The position numbers were made by a program, and so were the translations under genes. Positions 25,423 through 36,044 of a DNA stretch of 64,000 nt are shown in pieces. Each line of letters begins with the position of its first letter. The stretch's first letter is position 1. This DNA comes from an uncultured Oscillospiraceae bacterium (GTDB taxonomy: Bacteria; Bacillota; Clostridia; Oscillospirales; Oscillospiraceae): positions 1 through 64,000 of the forward strand of contig CAKTMO010000008.1 of the NCBI GenBank assembly GCA_934573935.1, written 5' to 3'. Under the pieces are notes generated by a model. The model did not search any database, was not told the DNA's origin, and saw only the letters and a list, made by a program, of their open reading frames with translations.

Positions 25423-26802
25423 ATGAAACATATGACATTCCGCGAACGGCGCTACCGCCGGGCACACCTGGACTGTGTGCGGCACATCACGCTGGACCCC
25501 AAGGGTCCTGGCGTGGTGCGCATTCACATGATCCCGCCCAGGGATGAGATGCCGGACGCGCCTTTTCTGCTGCTGCTGAACGGTGCGCGGCTGGTGCCGC
25601 TGAATCTCAGCTGGGCGATCCTGCTGGCCAATCTGATGGATCAGCTGCAAGCCTACGAGGGGCAGGATCTGGCGGAGGATCAGTGGGAGTCCCTGCTGAC
25701 GGCGGCGGTGGAGGAGACTCACCGCACCTATCCCCGCACCAAACGGCAGACGCTGGCCTCCGACCTGCACCTGATGCTGACCACTCTGGTCGCCATCGCT
25801 CAGGGACGCGAGCCGGAGGCGGAGGTGGGGCTTCTCTCGCTGTCGGACTACGCGCCGGAGATGACCGCGCCCCACCGGATGGATCTGATGGTCAGCGCCA
25901 TGGAGAAGGATGGCGGGTGGCACTGCAACCAGAAATGCCTGCACTGCTACGCGGCGGGCCAGCCTATGGGCGAGACGCCGGAGTTATCCACCGAAGCGTG
26001 GAAAACCGTGCTGGACACCCTGCGCAAAGCCCATATCCCACAAGTGACCTTTACCGGCGGCGAGCCGACGCTGCGCCGCGATCTGGTGGAGTTGGTAGGC
26101 GCGGCGGAGTGGTTCGTCACCCGCCTAAATACCAACGGCAGGCTGCTGACGCCGGAGCTATGCGCGGGATTGTACGAGGCCAGTCTGGACAGCGTGCAGG
26201 TGACCCTGTACAGCGCCGAGGGAAATATCCACAAACAGCTGGTGGGCGTCAACGGCTTCTGCGACACGGTGCAGGGCATCCGCAACGCCGTGGCGGCGGG
26301 ACTGATCGTATCGGTGAACACGCCGTTGTGCTCCTTGAACACCCATTATGCCGACACGCTGCGCTTTGTCCACAGTCTGGGGGTACGCTATGTCACCTGC
26401 TCGGGGCTGATCCCCTCCGGCAGCGCCTGCGGACAGGAGAGCCGGGCCACCGCCCTGACCGCCGATGCGCTGACGGATATTCTGCGTCAGGCGGTGGATA
26501 CGGCGCGGGAGCTGGGTATGGAGCTGGATTTCACCTCCCCCGGCTGGCTGGACGAGGAAACACTGCGAGGTCTGGGTTTGAGTCTGATCCCCAGCTGCGG
26601 CGCGTGTCTTTCCAACATGGCGGTGACGCCGGACGGCAAAGTGGTGCCCTGTCAGAGCTGGCTGTCGGACGAGCCGCTGGGCGACCTGCTCCATGACGAC
26701 TGGGCGGATATCTGGAACAGTCCCCGCTGCGCCGCCATCCGGGCGGAAAGCGCCAAAATGGAGCATCTCTGCCAGCTGAAGAGAAAGGAGGCGGTGAAAT
26801 GA
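25423..26802 (+). CDS. radical SAM/SPASM maturase-like enzyme
   Basis: 459 residues. About 150 N-terminal residues precede the radical SAM core; they include LVPLNLSWAILLANL, which may be a PqqD-like substrate-recognition fold (tentative). CNQKCLHC (Cys168, 172, 175) binds the SAM cluster. TFTGGEPTLR is the GGE motif. C-terminal cysteines 392, 395, 410 and 450 (CGACLSN, VVPCQSW, HLCQLK) form the auxiliary SPASM site. AGGAGG precedes the ATG. Its stop overlaps the start of the next gene, whose product has a Cys-Ala repeat tail. SPASM enzymes usually modify peptides, so the neighbour is the likely substrate (inference). Confidence 0.9.
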   Translation: MKHMTFRERRYRRAHLDCVRHITLDPKGPGVVRIHMIPPRDEMPDAPFLLLLNGARLVPLNLSWAILLANLMDQLQAYEGQDLAEDQWESLLTAAVEETHRTYPRTKRQTLASDLHLMLTTLVAIAQGREPEAEVGLLSLSDYAPEMTAPHRMDLMVSAMEKDGGWHCNQKCLHCYAAGQPMGETPELSTEAWKTVLDTLRKAHIPQVTFTGGEPTLRRDLVELVGAAEWFVTRLNTNGRLLTPELCAGLYEASLDSVQVTLYSAEGNIHKQLVGVNGFCDTVQGIRNAVAAGLIVSVNTPLCSLNTHYADTLRFVHSLGVRYVTCSGLIPSGSACGQESRATALTADALTDILRQAVDTARELGMELDFTSPGWLDEETLRGLGLSLIPSCGACLSNMAVTPDGKVVPCQSWLSDEPLGDLLHDDWADIWNSPRCAAIRAESAKMEHLCQLKRKEAVK

Positions 26803-27881
26803 AAAAGCTGCTTACCCTGCTGTGGGCGCTGGGCCTTGCCCTGTGCCTGACGGTCACCGCCTGGGCGGATTACGATTATATCGACCGCTATGACGTGACT
26901 GTGATCCCCAGCACAGACGATGGCAGTCTGGCCATTACCGTGTCGCTGGAGTGGACGGCGCTGGAGGAACTGCCCTATGGACAGGAGCTGAAGATCGGCA
27001 TCCCCAACGGCTCCATACGGGAGGAGACCGCCCTGACGGACAACATTGAGCGGCTGGCATATGACAACAGCTATATGTATGTCTATCTGAAACAGGCCTA
27101 CGGCGCGGACGAGACGTTTACCTTCGCCTTCTCGTGGGTGCAGGAGTTCATGTACACGCTGGATGGCGATGCGGTGTCCTACGACTACACCCCAGGCTGG
27201 TTCGACGAGGCGCAGATCGGCGTGATGACCCTGACCTGGAACGACCCGGCGGGGGTCGAGGGCGATTACAGCGCCACCGCCAATCCGCTGGGAACGGAGG
27301 AGCAGCACGACGGCGTTATCCTGACGGCCTACGGCGTGGATTACGGCAAGACCATGACCATCAACGTCCGGTACGACAGCTGGCCTACCGTGCTGGATCA
27401 GGCCTACAGCGCCGACAACATGCCTGTTGACTACGTGGACTACGACGACTGGTACGACGAGGACGAGGACACAAGCATGGCTGCCCTGTTCCTGACGCTG
27501 ATCATCACCATCTTCATCGTTTGGGCGGTGGTGTGGATCCTCCGGGAGCTGGGCGACGGCTACAACGGCGGCTTCGGTACGCGGTACGTGTTCGTCAACC
27601 ACCTGTGGTATCCCGCGGGGCCGGATGGCCGTCCCCGCCCCGGCAGCGTGGGCACAAAAACGAAGCCCCGCCCGCCCCGCAGCGGTGGTTTCGGCGGCGG
27701 TAGTCGGGGCGGCGGGTTTGGCGGAGGCGGCTTTGGCGGCGGAGGACACTGCGCCTGCGCCAGCAGCTGCGCGTGTGCCTGTGCCTGCGCCTGTGCAGGT
27801 GGCGGCCGGGCCGGATGCAGCGCCAAGAACCTCTACGGCGCGGTAAAGCTGAGCCGCGAGGTCACAGAGCGGCTGCAATAG
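26799..27881 (+). CDS. membrane protein with Gly-rich and Cys-Ala repeat C-terminal tail (putative radical SAM substrate)
   Basis: 360 residues. Signal peptide 1-23 (LLWALGLALCLTVTAWA), then an extracytoplasmic beta-rich domain of about 200 residues resembling DUF2207-type proteins. One membrane helix follows (about 229-249), then a tail predicted to be cytosolic. The tail has a Pro/Arg stretch, Gly-rich GGGFGGGGFGGGG, and eight cysteines between 318 and 340 written as CACASSCACACACACAG plus a last Cys340. It ends with 20 ordinary residues. The ATG overlaps the maturase stop by four bases. The alternating Cys-Ala pattern is unlike an ordinary metal site and suggests post-translational crosslinking by the upstream enzyme (inference). 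Confidence 0.85.
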   Translation: MKKLLTLLWALGLALCLTVTAWADYDYIDRYDVTVIPSTDDGSLAITVSLEWTALEELPYGQELKIGIPNGSIREETALTDNIERLAYDNSYMYVYLKQAYGADETFTFAFSWVQEFMYTLDGDAVSYDYTPGWFDEAQIGVMTLTWNDPAGVEGDYSATANPLGTEEQHDGVILTAYGVDYGKTMTINVRYDSWPTVLDQAYSADNMPVDYVDYDDWYDEDEDTSMAALFLTLIITIFIVWAVVWILRELGDGYNGGFGTRYVFVNHLWYPAGPDGRPRPGSVGTKTKPRPPRSGGFGGGSRGGGFGGGGFGGGGHCACASSCACACACACAGGGRAGCSAKNLYGAVKLSREVTERLQ

Positions 27882-27927
27882 TTTGGCAGCGGCCTTGCTG
27901 CCAAGAAAGCCCTTTGCTCTATTAGCC

Positions 27928-27956
27928 TTGCATTTTTCTCCTTCCGGTAGTATGAT
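27928..27956 (+). promoter_or_regulatory. MATE gene promoter
   Basis: TTGCAT (27928-27933), 17-base spacer, TATGAT (27951-27956). Confidence 0.65.
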
Positions 27957-27999
27957 AAATAGCTGCTGAGCATTTCACAGAGAGAAAGGAACCCTTATC

Positions 28000-29400
28000 A
28001 TGGCAGCAGAAAACAAACTGGGCGTTATGCCCATTTCCAAGCTGATCTGGAATATGTCCCTGCCCATTATTGCTTCGATGCTGGTGCAGGCATTATATAA
28101 TATTGTGGACAGCGTGTTCGTCAGCCGAGTCAGCGAGGCGTCATTGACCGCCGTGTCTCTGGCGTTTCCCGCCCAGAATCTGATGATCGCGCTGGCGGCA
28201 GGTACGGCGGTGGGCGTCAACGCCCTGATGGGCCGCGCCCTGGGCGCCGGTGAACGGGAGCGTGCCGACCGTGTGGCCATAAATGGCATTTTTCTTGCCT
28301 TTGTGGGCTTCGCCGTCTGCTGTGTGCTGGGCCTTACCTGCGCCGGTGCGTTTCTGCGCTCCCAGACCCAGGTGGAGGAGATCGTCGTGATGGGAGAGCA
28401 GTACCTGAACATCGTGATGGGCTGCTCCTTCGCCCTGTTTGGACAGATCATGCTGGAGCGGCTGCTGCAGGGCACGGGACGTTCTCTTCTGAGCATGTAT
28501 ACCCAGGGTCTTGGCGCCATCGTCAACATCATTCTCGATCCGGTGTTTATCTTTGTATTCAGGATGGGTGTGGCCGGTGCGGCCATTGCCACGGTTATCG
28601 GACAGATCTGCGGCATGGTGCTGGCGGCCTATTTCAACGTGAAGAAGAATACGGACATCACACTGCGCTTCCGTGGCTTCCGGCCTGACTGGCGGCTGAT
28701 TGGCAGCATCTACGCCATCGGCTTTCCCAGCGTTATCATGATGGCCATCGGCTCGGTGATGACCTTTTTGATGAATAAGATCCTGATCGTCTATCACTCC
28801 GCCCACGAGACGGCGGCCACCGCATTTGGTATTTATTTCAAGCTGAATTCCTTCATCTTCATGCCGGTATTCGGCCTGAATAACGGCGTGGTGCCCATTA
28901 TCGCCTATAACTACGGCGCCCAGAATCGCAGCCGCATGGTGGAGGCCATCAAGCGCAGCGCCATTTACGCTTCCATCATTATGCTGCTGGGTATGGCGCT
29001 GTTCCTGTCCATCCCCGGCACGATGCTGAAAATATTCGACGCAACGGACACCATGCTGACTGTGGGGATCCCCGCCCTGCGGATCATCTCCTTCAGCTTC
29101 TGGATCGCAGGCGCCTGCATTGCGCTGGGAGGCTCCTTCCAGGCGCTGGGCAAATCCACGTATTCCATGATCATCTCCTTTGTCCGCCAGCTGGTGTTTC
29201 TGATCCCCATCGCCTATGTGCTGGCCCGTTACGGCCAGGCGATCGGCAACGACGATCTGGTGTGGTGGTGCTATCCCTTGGCGGAGGTAGCGTCGCTGTT
29301 CGTTACGCTGGCCTTCTTCCGGCGGCTGTACCGGACGCTGATCTCCAAAATTCCGGAGCACGGCGTCAATGACGGCGGAGAAGAATCTTTGCTGGGATAA
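28000..29400 (+). CDS. MATE-family efflux transporter
   Basis: 466 residues with about twelve membrane helices in two repeats. Typical segments are MSLPIIASMLVQALYNIVDSVFVS-like near 20-45, AGTAVGVNALMGRALGAGER, and the second-half FGLNNGVVPIIAYNYGAQ. Probably exports cationic compounds with Na+ or H+. Ribosome site AAAGGA; a terminator (29417-29453) separates it from dnaA. Confidence 0.93.
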   Translation: MAAENKLGVMPISKLIWNMSLPIIASMLVQALYNIVDSVFVSRVSEASLTAVSLAFPAQNLMIALAAGTAVGVNALMGRALGAGERERADRVAINGIFLAFVGFAVCCVLGLTCAGAFLRSQTQVEEIVVMGEQYLNIVMGCSFALFGQIMLERLLQGTGRSLLSMYTQGLGAIVNIILDPVFIFVFRMGVAGAAIATVIGQICGMVLAAYFNVKKNTDITLRFRGFRPDWRLIGSIYAIGFPSVIMMAIGSVMTFLMNKILIVYHSAHETAATAFGIYFKLNSFIFMPVFGLNNGVVPIIAYNYGAQNRSRMVEAIKRSAIYASIIMLLGMALFLSIPGTMLKIFDATDTMLTVGIPALRIISFSFWIAGACIALGGSFQALGKSTYSMIISFVRQLVFLIPIAYVLARYGQAIGNDDLVWWCYPLAEVASLFVTLAFFRRLYRTLISKIPEHGVNDGGEESLLG

Positions 29401-29416
29401 CTCTGATATCATACTG

Positions 29417-29453
29417 AACCTTCCGCGCCTTCAACGGCGCGGAAGGTTTTTTT
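29417..29453 (+). terminator. MATE gene terminator
   Basis: ACCTTCCGCGCC / GGCGCGGAAGGT hairpin with a seven-T run. Confidence 0.9.
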
Positions 29454-29482
29454 ATGATACTTATTCTATATATAAGTATTGC

Positions 29483-29511
29483 TTTACTTTATTCTGATTT
29501 TATGGTATAAT
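29483..29511 (+). promoter_or_regulatory. dnaA promoter
   Basis: TTTACT, 17-base spacer, TATAAT (29506-29511). Confidence 0.65.
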
Positions 29512-29557
29512 TATAGGAGAGAAATATACCCACAGAGAAAGGGAAGGGAGTATCGGG

Positions 29558-30871
29558 ATGAATTCACTGTCCGACGTATGGAAGACCGTACTTGACCGTC
29601 TGAGGAAGCAGCTGTCCGACACTACCATCAACACATGGTTTGATGAGGTATCGGTGGTGACTATGGAGGATTCGGCACTGGTGCTGCACTGCGGCAACGT
29701 GTTTAAGAAGAACACCATCGAAAAGCGCTTTACCCCGCAGATCAAGGACGCGCTGCGGGATATTTTTTCCTGTGACCTGGAGGTCAAGCTGCTGGACGAT
29801 GAACAGCTGTCCGCCTATCACGGCGTTCGCCCCGATCATCCCGATACACTGGCTGAAAGCGAGGCCTTCACCTTTGAGACGTATGTGGTGGGCCCCCAGA
29901 ATAAAATGGCCTATGCCGCCGCCCGCAGCGTGGCGGAAAAGCCCGCCGGCGCCTTTAACCCTCTGTTCATCTACGGCGACAGCGGTCTGGGCAAGACCCA
30001 TCTGCTGCACGCCATCGCCCGCCAGACCAAGCGCCTGCGGCCGGAGAGCCATATCGTGCTGGTCAAGGGCGTGGAATTCACCAACGACCTGATCGAAGCC
30101 ATCCGCGGCGGCACCACCTCGGAATTTCGCGACAAGTATCAAAGCGAGGATCTGCTGCTGGTGGACGATATCCAATTTATCGCCGGTAAAAAGCAGACTC
30201 AGGAGGAGTTCTTTCACACCTTCAATAGCCTGTATGAGTCCGGCCGCCAGATCGTGCTGACCTCCGACCGGCCGCCCAAGGAAATGACCCAGCTGGAGGA
30301 TCGTCTGCGCACCCGTTTTGAGTGGGGCCTGATGGTGGACGTTGAGCCCCCTGACTACGAGACCCGACTGGCAATCATCCGCAACAAAGCGGCTATGTTG
30401 AGCATCAATCTGCCGGACCGCATTTCCAGCATGATCGCCGAGAACATCACCGCCAACGTCCGCCAGATCGAGGGCGTGCTGAACAAGATCCTGGCCTACA
30501 GCGACCTGATGGGCGTTATGGACGAAGAGGCCATCATGAAGGCCCTGGAGGATGTGGTAAAGAACAGCAACGAATACATCCCCACGGCGGAGAGCATCAT
30601 TGATTACATCGCCAAATACTTCCAGCTGGAGCCGGAGGCCCTTCAGGGCCAGAGCCGCGGACGCGATGTGGTCAATGCCCGCCAGATCGCCATGTATCTG
30701 ATCCGCCGGCTGACGAAGCTGTCTATGAAGGACATCGGCAAGGCCTTCGGCGGACGCGACCACACCACTGTGCTTTACAGTCTGGATAAGGTGGAGGCCC
30801 AGATGCGCTCCGATCCCGCCTTTGCCGAAACGGTGAAGGAGATCACCACCAACATCAACGCAAAACAATAG
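29558..30871 (+). CDS. dnaA: chromosomal replication initiator DnaA
   Basis: 437 residues. Domain I is at 1-80 (VWKTVLDRLRKQLSDTTINTW), with a short linker. The AAA+ domain has Walker A GDSGLGKT at 140-147 and Walker B LLLVDDIQF. The C-terminal DNA-binding domain carries the signature GGRDHTTVLYS near 397. It opens oriC with ATP. The first gene of the conserved dnaA-dnaN-yaaA-recF-remB-gyrB-gyrA block. Confidence 0.98.
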   Translation: MNSLSDVWKTVLDRLRKQLSDTTINTWFDEVSVVTMEDSALVLHCGNVFKKNTIEKRFTPQIKDALRDIFSCDLEVKLLDDEQLSAYHGVRPDHPDTLAESEAFTFETYVVGPQNKMAYAAARSVAEKPAGAFNPLFIYGDSGLGKTHLLHAIARQTKRLRPESHIVLVKGVEFTNDLIEAIRGGTTSEFRDKYQSEDLLLVDDIQFIAGKKQTQEEFFHTFNSLYESGRQIVLTSDRPPKEMTQLEDRLRTRFEWGLMVDVEPPDYETRLAIIRNKAAMLSINLPDRISSMIAENITANVRQIEGVLNKILAYSDLMGVMDEEAIMKALEDVVKNSNEYIPTAESIIDYIAKYFQLEPEALQGQSRGRDVVNARQIAMYLIRRLTKLSMKDIGKAFGGRDHTTVLYSLDKVEAQMRSDPAFAETVKEITTNINAKQ

Positions 30872-31146
30872 AAAACTGCCACGGGATCTGCAAGGCTGTT
30901 TTCAACATTTCCCGTGGATTCCATGTGGAAAACAGGTAGATATTGTGTCTTCCGGTAAAACATGTGGAAAGGCTTCGCCTTTTCCCACCATGTTCCGTGG
31001 AGAAAAAACAGCGGGAAATGGCGGGTTTTACCTGGTTTTCCACAATTCTTCCTACTACGGCTAATATGACTATAAAAAGATATATTTATGTTGTGTTTTC
31101 ATAAAATATTCCTTTTTCAGAAACACACAACAGGAAAGGATCGCAT
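30872..31146. other. oriC region (dnaA-dnaN spacer)
   Basis: Contains several DnaA-box-like nonamers: TGTGGAAAA (30924-30932), TGTGGAAAG, and TTTTCCACA near 31038. An AT-rich tract follows (about 31060-31115, with GATATATTTATG and CATAAAATATTCC), suitable as the unwinding element. No ORF. Confidence 0.7.
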
Positions 31147-32259
31147 ATGCTGAGATTCACCTGCGAAAAAGCGCTGCTGCAAGCTGCGGCAGCCACCGCC
31201 AGCCGCGCGGTTTCGGCAAAAAGCTCCATTCCCGCGCTGGAGGGACTTCTGTTAGAGGCCGACGACGTGCTGAAGCTGTCCGGCTATAATACCCAGACCG
31301 GCATCCGCACCACTGTGGAGGCGGATATCAGCCAGCCGGGCCGCATCGTACTGAATGCCCGCCTGTTCGGCGACATCATCCGCCGCATGCCGGATGATGT
31401 GATCGTTTTTTCCGCCGATGAAAAGCTGATGGTCCGCCTGACCTGTGGCGACGCCAGCTTTGAGATCCTGGGCCTTTCCGCCGACGACTATCCCGAGCTG
31501 CCGGAGGTGGACGACCAGTACGCGGTGGCGCTGCAGCAGCGGATGCTGAAGGCTATGATCGGTCAGACGGCCTTTGCCGTTTCCACCAACGAGAGCCGTC
31601 CCATTCATACCGGCGCGTTGTTTGAGATCGACGATTCCGGATTGACCATGGTGGCGGTGGACGGCTTCCGTCTTGCCCTGCGGCGGGAGCCGCTGGAGAA
31701 GATCGAGGGCGGCGAGTTCCGCTTTGTGGCCCCTGGAAGCGCACTGAAAGAGGTGGAGAGCATCTGCGGCGACACGGATGATATGATCCGCGTCACCTGC
31801 GGCAAGCGACACATTCTCTTCTCTGCCGGAAATACCCAGCTGATCTGCCGCCGTCTGGAGGGCGATTTCCTGGATTACCGCAACGCCATCCCCAGACAGA
31901 ATCCGATCCGCATCGAGGTGGAGAGCAGCGCCCTGCTGCGGAGTCTGGACCGTGTGTCCGTGGTCATCAGCGAAAAGCTGAAAAGCCCTGTCCGCTGCGT
32001 GTTTGACACGGATCGCGTTTATCTCAGCGCCCGCACCGGTAACGGCGAGGCCAAGGATATCTGTCCTTCCAAGGGCGACGGTACCGGCCTTGAGATCGGT
32101 TTCAACAACCGTTATCTGATGGAGGCGCTGCGCTATGCGCCGGCGGAGCAGGTGTGCTTTGCTTTGAATACCAATATCTCGCCCTGTGTCATTACGCCTA
32201 CGGACGGCAGCGACAGTTTTCTGTATATGGTGCTGCCAGTGCGGCTGAAGACGCAGTAA
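31147..32259 (+). CDS. dnaN: DNA polymerase III beta sliding clamp
   Basis: 370 residues, three clamp domains. N-terminus MLRFTCEKALLQAAA, the mid-protein SADDYPELPEV and TNESRPIHTGALFEI, and the C-terminal YALMPVR-type end LYMVLPVRL. Confers processivity and forms the hub for clamp-binding proteins. AGGAAAGGA precedes the ATG. Confidence 0.98.
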   Translation: MLRFTCEKALLQAAAATASRAVSAKSSIPALEGLLLEADDVLKLSGYNTQTGIRTTVEADISQPGRIVLNARLFGDIIRRMPDDVIVFSADEKLMVRLTCGDASFEILGLSADDYPELPEVDDQYAVALQQRMLKAMIGQTAFAVSTNESRPIHTGALFEIDDSGLTMVAVDGFRLALRREPLEKIEGGEFRFVAPGSALKEVESICGDTDDMIRVTCGKRHILFSAGNTQLICRRLEGDFLDYRNAIPRQNPIRIEVESSALLRSLDRVSVVISEKLKSPVRCVFDTDRVYLSARTGNGEAKDICPSKGDGTGLEIGFNNRYLMEALRYAPAEQVCFALNTNISPCVITPTDGSDSFLYMVLPVRLKTQ

Positions 32260-32307
32260 CAAGCAAGGCTTTGATAACGGCATGTGGCCGGATAAAGGAA
32301 GACTCTT

Positions 32308-32526
32308 ATGGAAATCATTACCATTACCACAGAATTTATCAAATTGCAGGATCTGCTGAAGCTGTCCGGTCTGGTCTATACCGGCGGCGAGGCGAAGATT
32401 TTGATCCAGGAAGGTGCCGTTACCGTCAACGGTGAGGTATGCACCCAGCGGGGCAAAAAACTGCGGCCCGGCGATATCGTAGGCTTTGGCGGAAAGCAGC
32501 TGACCGTACAATATGCAGATCAATGA
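32308..32526 (+). CDS. yaaA: S4-domain RNA-binding protein YaaA
   Basis: 72 residues with the S4 pattern [20 protein letters not shown] and [19 protein letters not shown]. Thought to bind RNA, possibly in ribosome maturation. Overlaps recF by 14 bases. Confidence 0.92.
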   Translation: MEIITITTEFIKLQDLLKLSGLVYTGGEAKILIQEGAVTVNGEVCTQRGKKLRPGDIVGFGGKQLTVQYADQ

Positions 32527-33616
32527 GCTGAGCGTGTCAGGCTTTCGCAATTACCAGCAACAGAGCCTGACCTTCGACCCTGACTGCAATGTGATCTACG
32601 GGGAGAACGCCCAGGGCAAGACGAATCTACTGGAGGCGATCGTGTATCTCTCCTGCGGCAAATCGCCCCGCACCCATGCGGATAAGGAGCTGATCGGCTT
32701 TGACGCTGCCGGTGCGGTGCTGGAGGGGCATATCGCCTGCCGTGATCGTGATTTTGTGACTCGTATCGAGCTGGTGCGGGGCCGGAAGCGGAAAATGTCC
32801 GTCAACGGCGTTGCGGCAAAAAACGCCGCTGCTCTCAGTGATGTGCTGCACACGGTATTTTTCGCGCCGGAGGATCTGTTTCTGATCCGCGACGGCGCTG
32901 CCGCCCGGCGGAAGTTTATGGATCTCTCTCTGTGTCAGCTGCGGCCCCGTTATGCGGAGGCACTGGCGGAATACAGCCGTCTGTATGACCATAAGACCCG
33001 TATTTTGCGAGACAGCGAGGAGTATCCCGCTCTGCTGGACACTCTGCCGGAATTCAACCACCGGCTTATTCAGGTAGGGGCGGTGCTGATCCGCTATCGC
33101 GCCAGCTTCTGCGAAAAGCTGCGGCAGTATGCCGCCCAGGCCCATACCGAGTGCAGCGGAGGGCGCGAGGTGCTGTCCCTTACCTATCAGACGGTGAAAA
33201 CCGTCACTGATCCGTTGGCGGACGCCGCTGTCATTGCGGCGCAGCTGGCGGAGCATCAGCAGAGCCACTATGCCGCTGAGCTGGCTTCCCGCCTGTGTCT
33301 CAGCGGACCCCATAAGGATGACATCGCCGTCACGGTCAACGACCGCGCCGCCCGTCAATTCTGCTCTCAGGGGCAGGTGCGCACCGCGGCGCTGGCCTTG
33401 AAGCTGGCAGAACGGGAGATCCATAAGGACACCTTTGGGGAGTACCCTGTGATGCTGCTGGATGATGTGCTCAGCGAGCTGGATCCCTTGCGGCAGGAGT
33501 ATGTTTTGAACCGTATTTCCGGTGGGCAGGTGTTCATCACCTGCTGCGAAAACGACCGGCTGGACACGCTGCTGACCGGCAAGGTGTTTCACGTGAAAAA
33601 CGGGGAGGTGCTGTGA
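32513..33616 (+). CDS. recF: DNA replication and repair protein RecF
   Basis: 367 residues, SMC-like ATPase that helps load RecA at gaps. Walker [14 protein letters not shown] at about 31-43, the signature and Walker B region near the end ([11 protein letters not shown]). The start lies inside yaaA, translationally coupled. Its 3-prime end contains a 15/16 parS-like sequence. Confidence 0.97.
   Translation: MQINELSVSGFRNYQQQSLTFDPDCNVIYGENAQGKTNLLEAIVYLSCGKSPRTHADKELIGFDAAGAVLEGHIACRDRDFVTRIELVRGRKRKMSVNGVAAKNAAALSDVLHTVFFAPEDLFLIRDGAAARRKFMDLSLCQLRPRYAEALAEYSRLYDHKTRILRDSEEYPALLDTLPEFNHRLIQVGAVLIRYRASFCEKLRQYAAQAHTECSGGREVLSLTYQTVKTVTDPLADAAVIAAQLAEHQQSHYAAELASRLCLSGPHKDDIAVTVNDRAARQFCSQGQVRTAALALKLAEREIHKDTFGEYPVMLLDDVLSELDPLRQEYVLNRISGGQVFITCCENDRLDTLLTGKVFHVKNGEVL
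33585..33600. promoter_or_regulatory. parS-like site inside recF
   Basis: TGTTTCACGTGAAAAA differs from the parS consensus TGTTTCACGTGAAACA at one base. It encodes the ordinary RecF tail VFHVKN, so chance is possible. Confidence 0.4.
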
Positions 33617-33888
33617 TGCCCTATCTGCACATCGGCCAGAGTGTCACGGTGGAGGATCGCCGCATCATCGGCATTTTTGATTTGGATAATACCACCTATT
33701 CCAAGCACACCCGCCGCTTTTTGGACGGCGCCGAGGCGGAAGGACAGGTCATCTCCGTATGCGAGGATATTCCCCGTTCCTTCCTTTTGTGTGACCATCC
33801 CTATCATAAGCAGATCGTCTATCTCTCCCAGCTGAATACGGCCACGCTGCAAAAGCGGGCCGAGGGCTGGAAAGAGGAGTTGGAATAA
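33616..33888 (+). CDS. remB: extracellular matrix regulator RemB (DUF370)
   Basis: 90 residues: [27 protein letters not shown]. In Bacillus the family regulates matrix genes and it regularly sits between recF and gyrB. ATG at 33616 preferred over the GTG one codon earlier (GGGAGG 7-8 bases upstream); it overlaps the recF stop. Confidence 0.9.
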   Translation: MPYLHIGQSVTVEDRRIIGIFDLDNTTYSKHTRRFLDGAEAEGQVISVCEDIPRSFLLCDHPYHKQIVYLSQLNTATLQKRAEGWKEELE

Positions 33889-33920
33889 AGCAAATCCCTT
33901 CTTGATGAGGAGAATACAAT

Positions 33921-35858
<1,938 letters not shown>

Positions 35859-35867
35859 TACTTTTTT

Positions 35868-35983
35868 GCCTCCCCTGTGTAAGGGGAGGTGTCACGGCGT
35901 AAGCCGTGACGGAGGGGTTGTTCGGTAACCGACAATCCCCCAGTCAGCCTTGCGGCTGACAGCCCCCTTTACACAAGGGGGCC
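35868..35983 (+). repeat. family-A multi-hairpin dispersed repeat, copy 3 (most complete)
   Basis: GCCTCCCCTGTGTAAGGGGA hairpin region, GTCACGGCGTAAGCCGTGAC, outer stem GGAGGGGTTG / CAATCCCCCAG, GTCAGCCTTGCGGCTGAC and GCCCCCTTTACACAAGGGGGC. It separates gyrB from gyrA. Confidence 0.85.
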
Positions 35984-36044
35984 TTTGATGGGTGCCCCTG
36001 TTCCCTTCTTCCCCGCAAATCCTTTACCATAAGGAGACAATACT

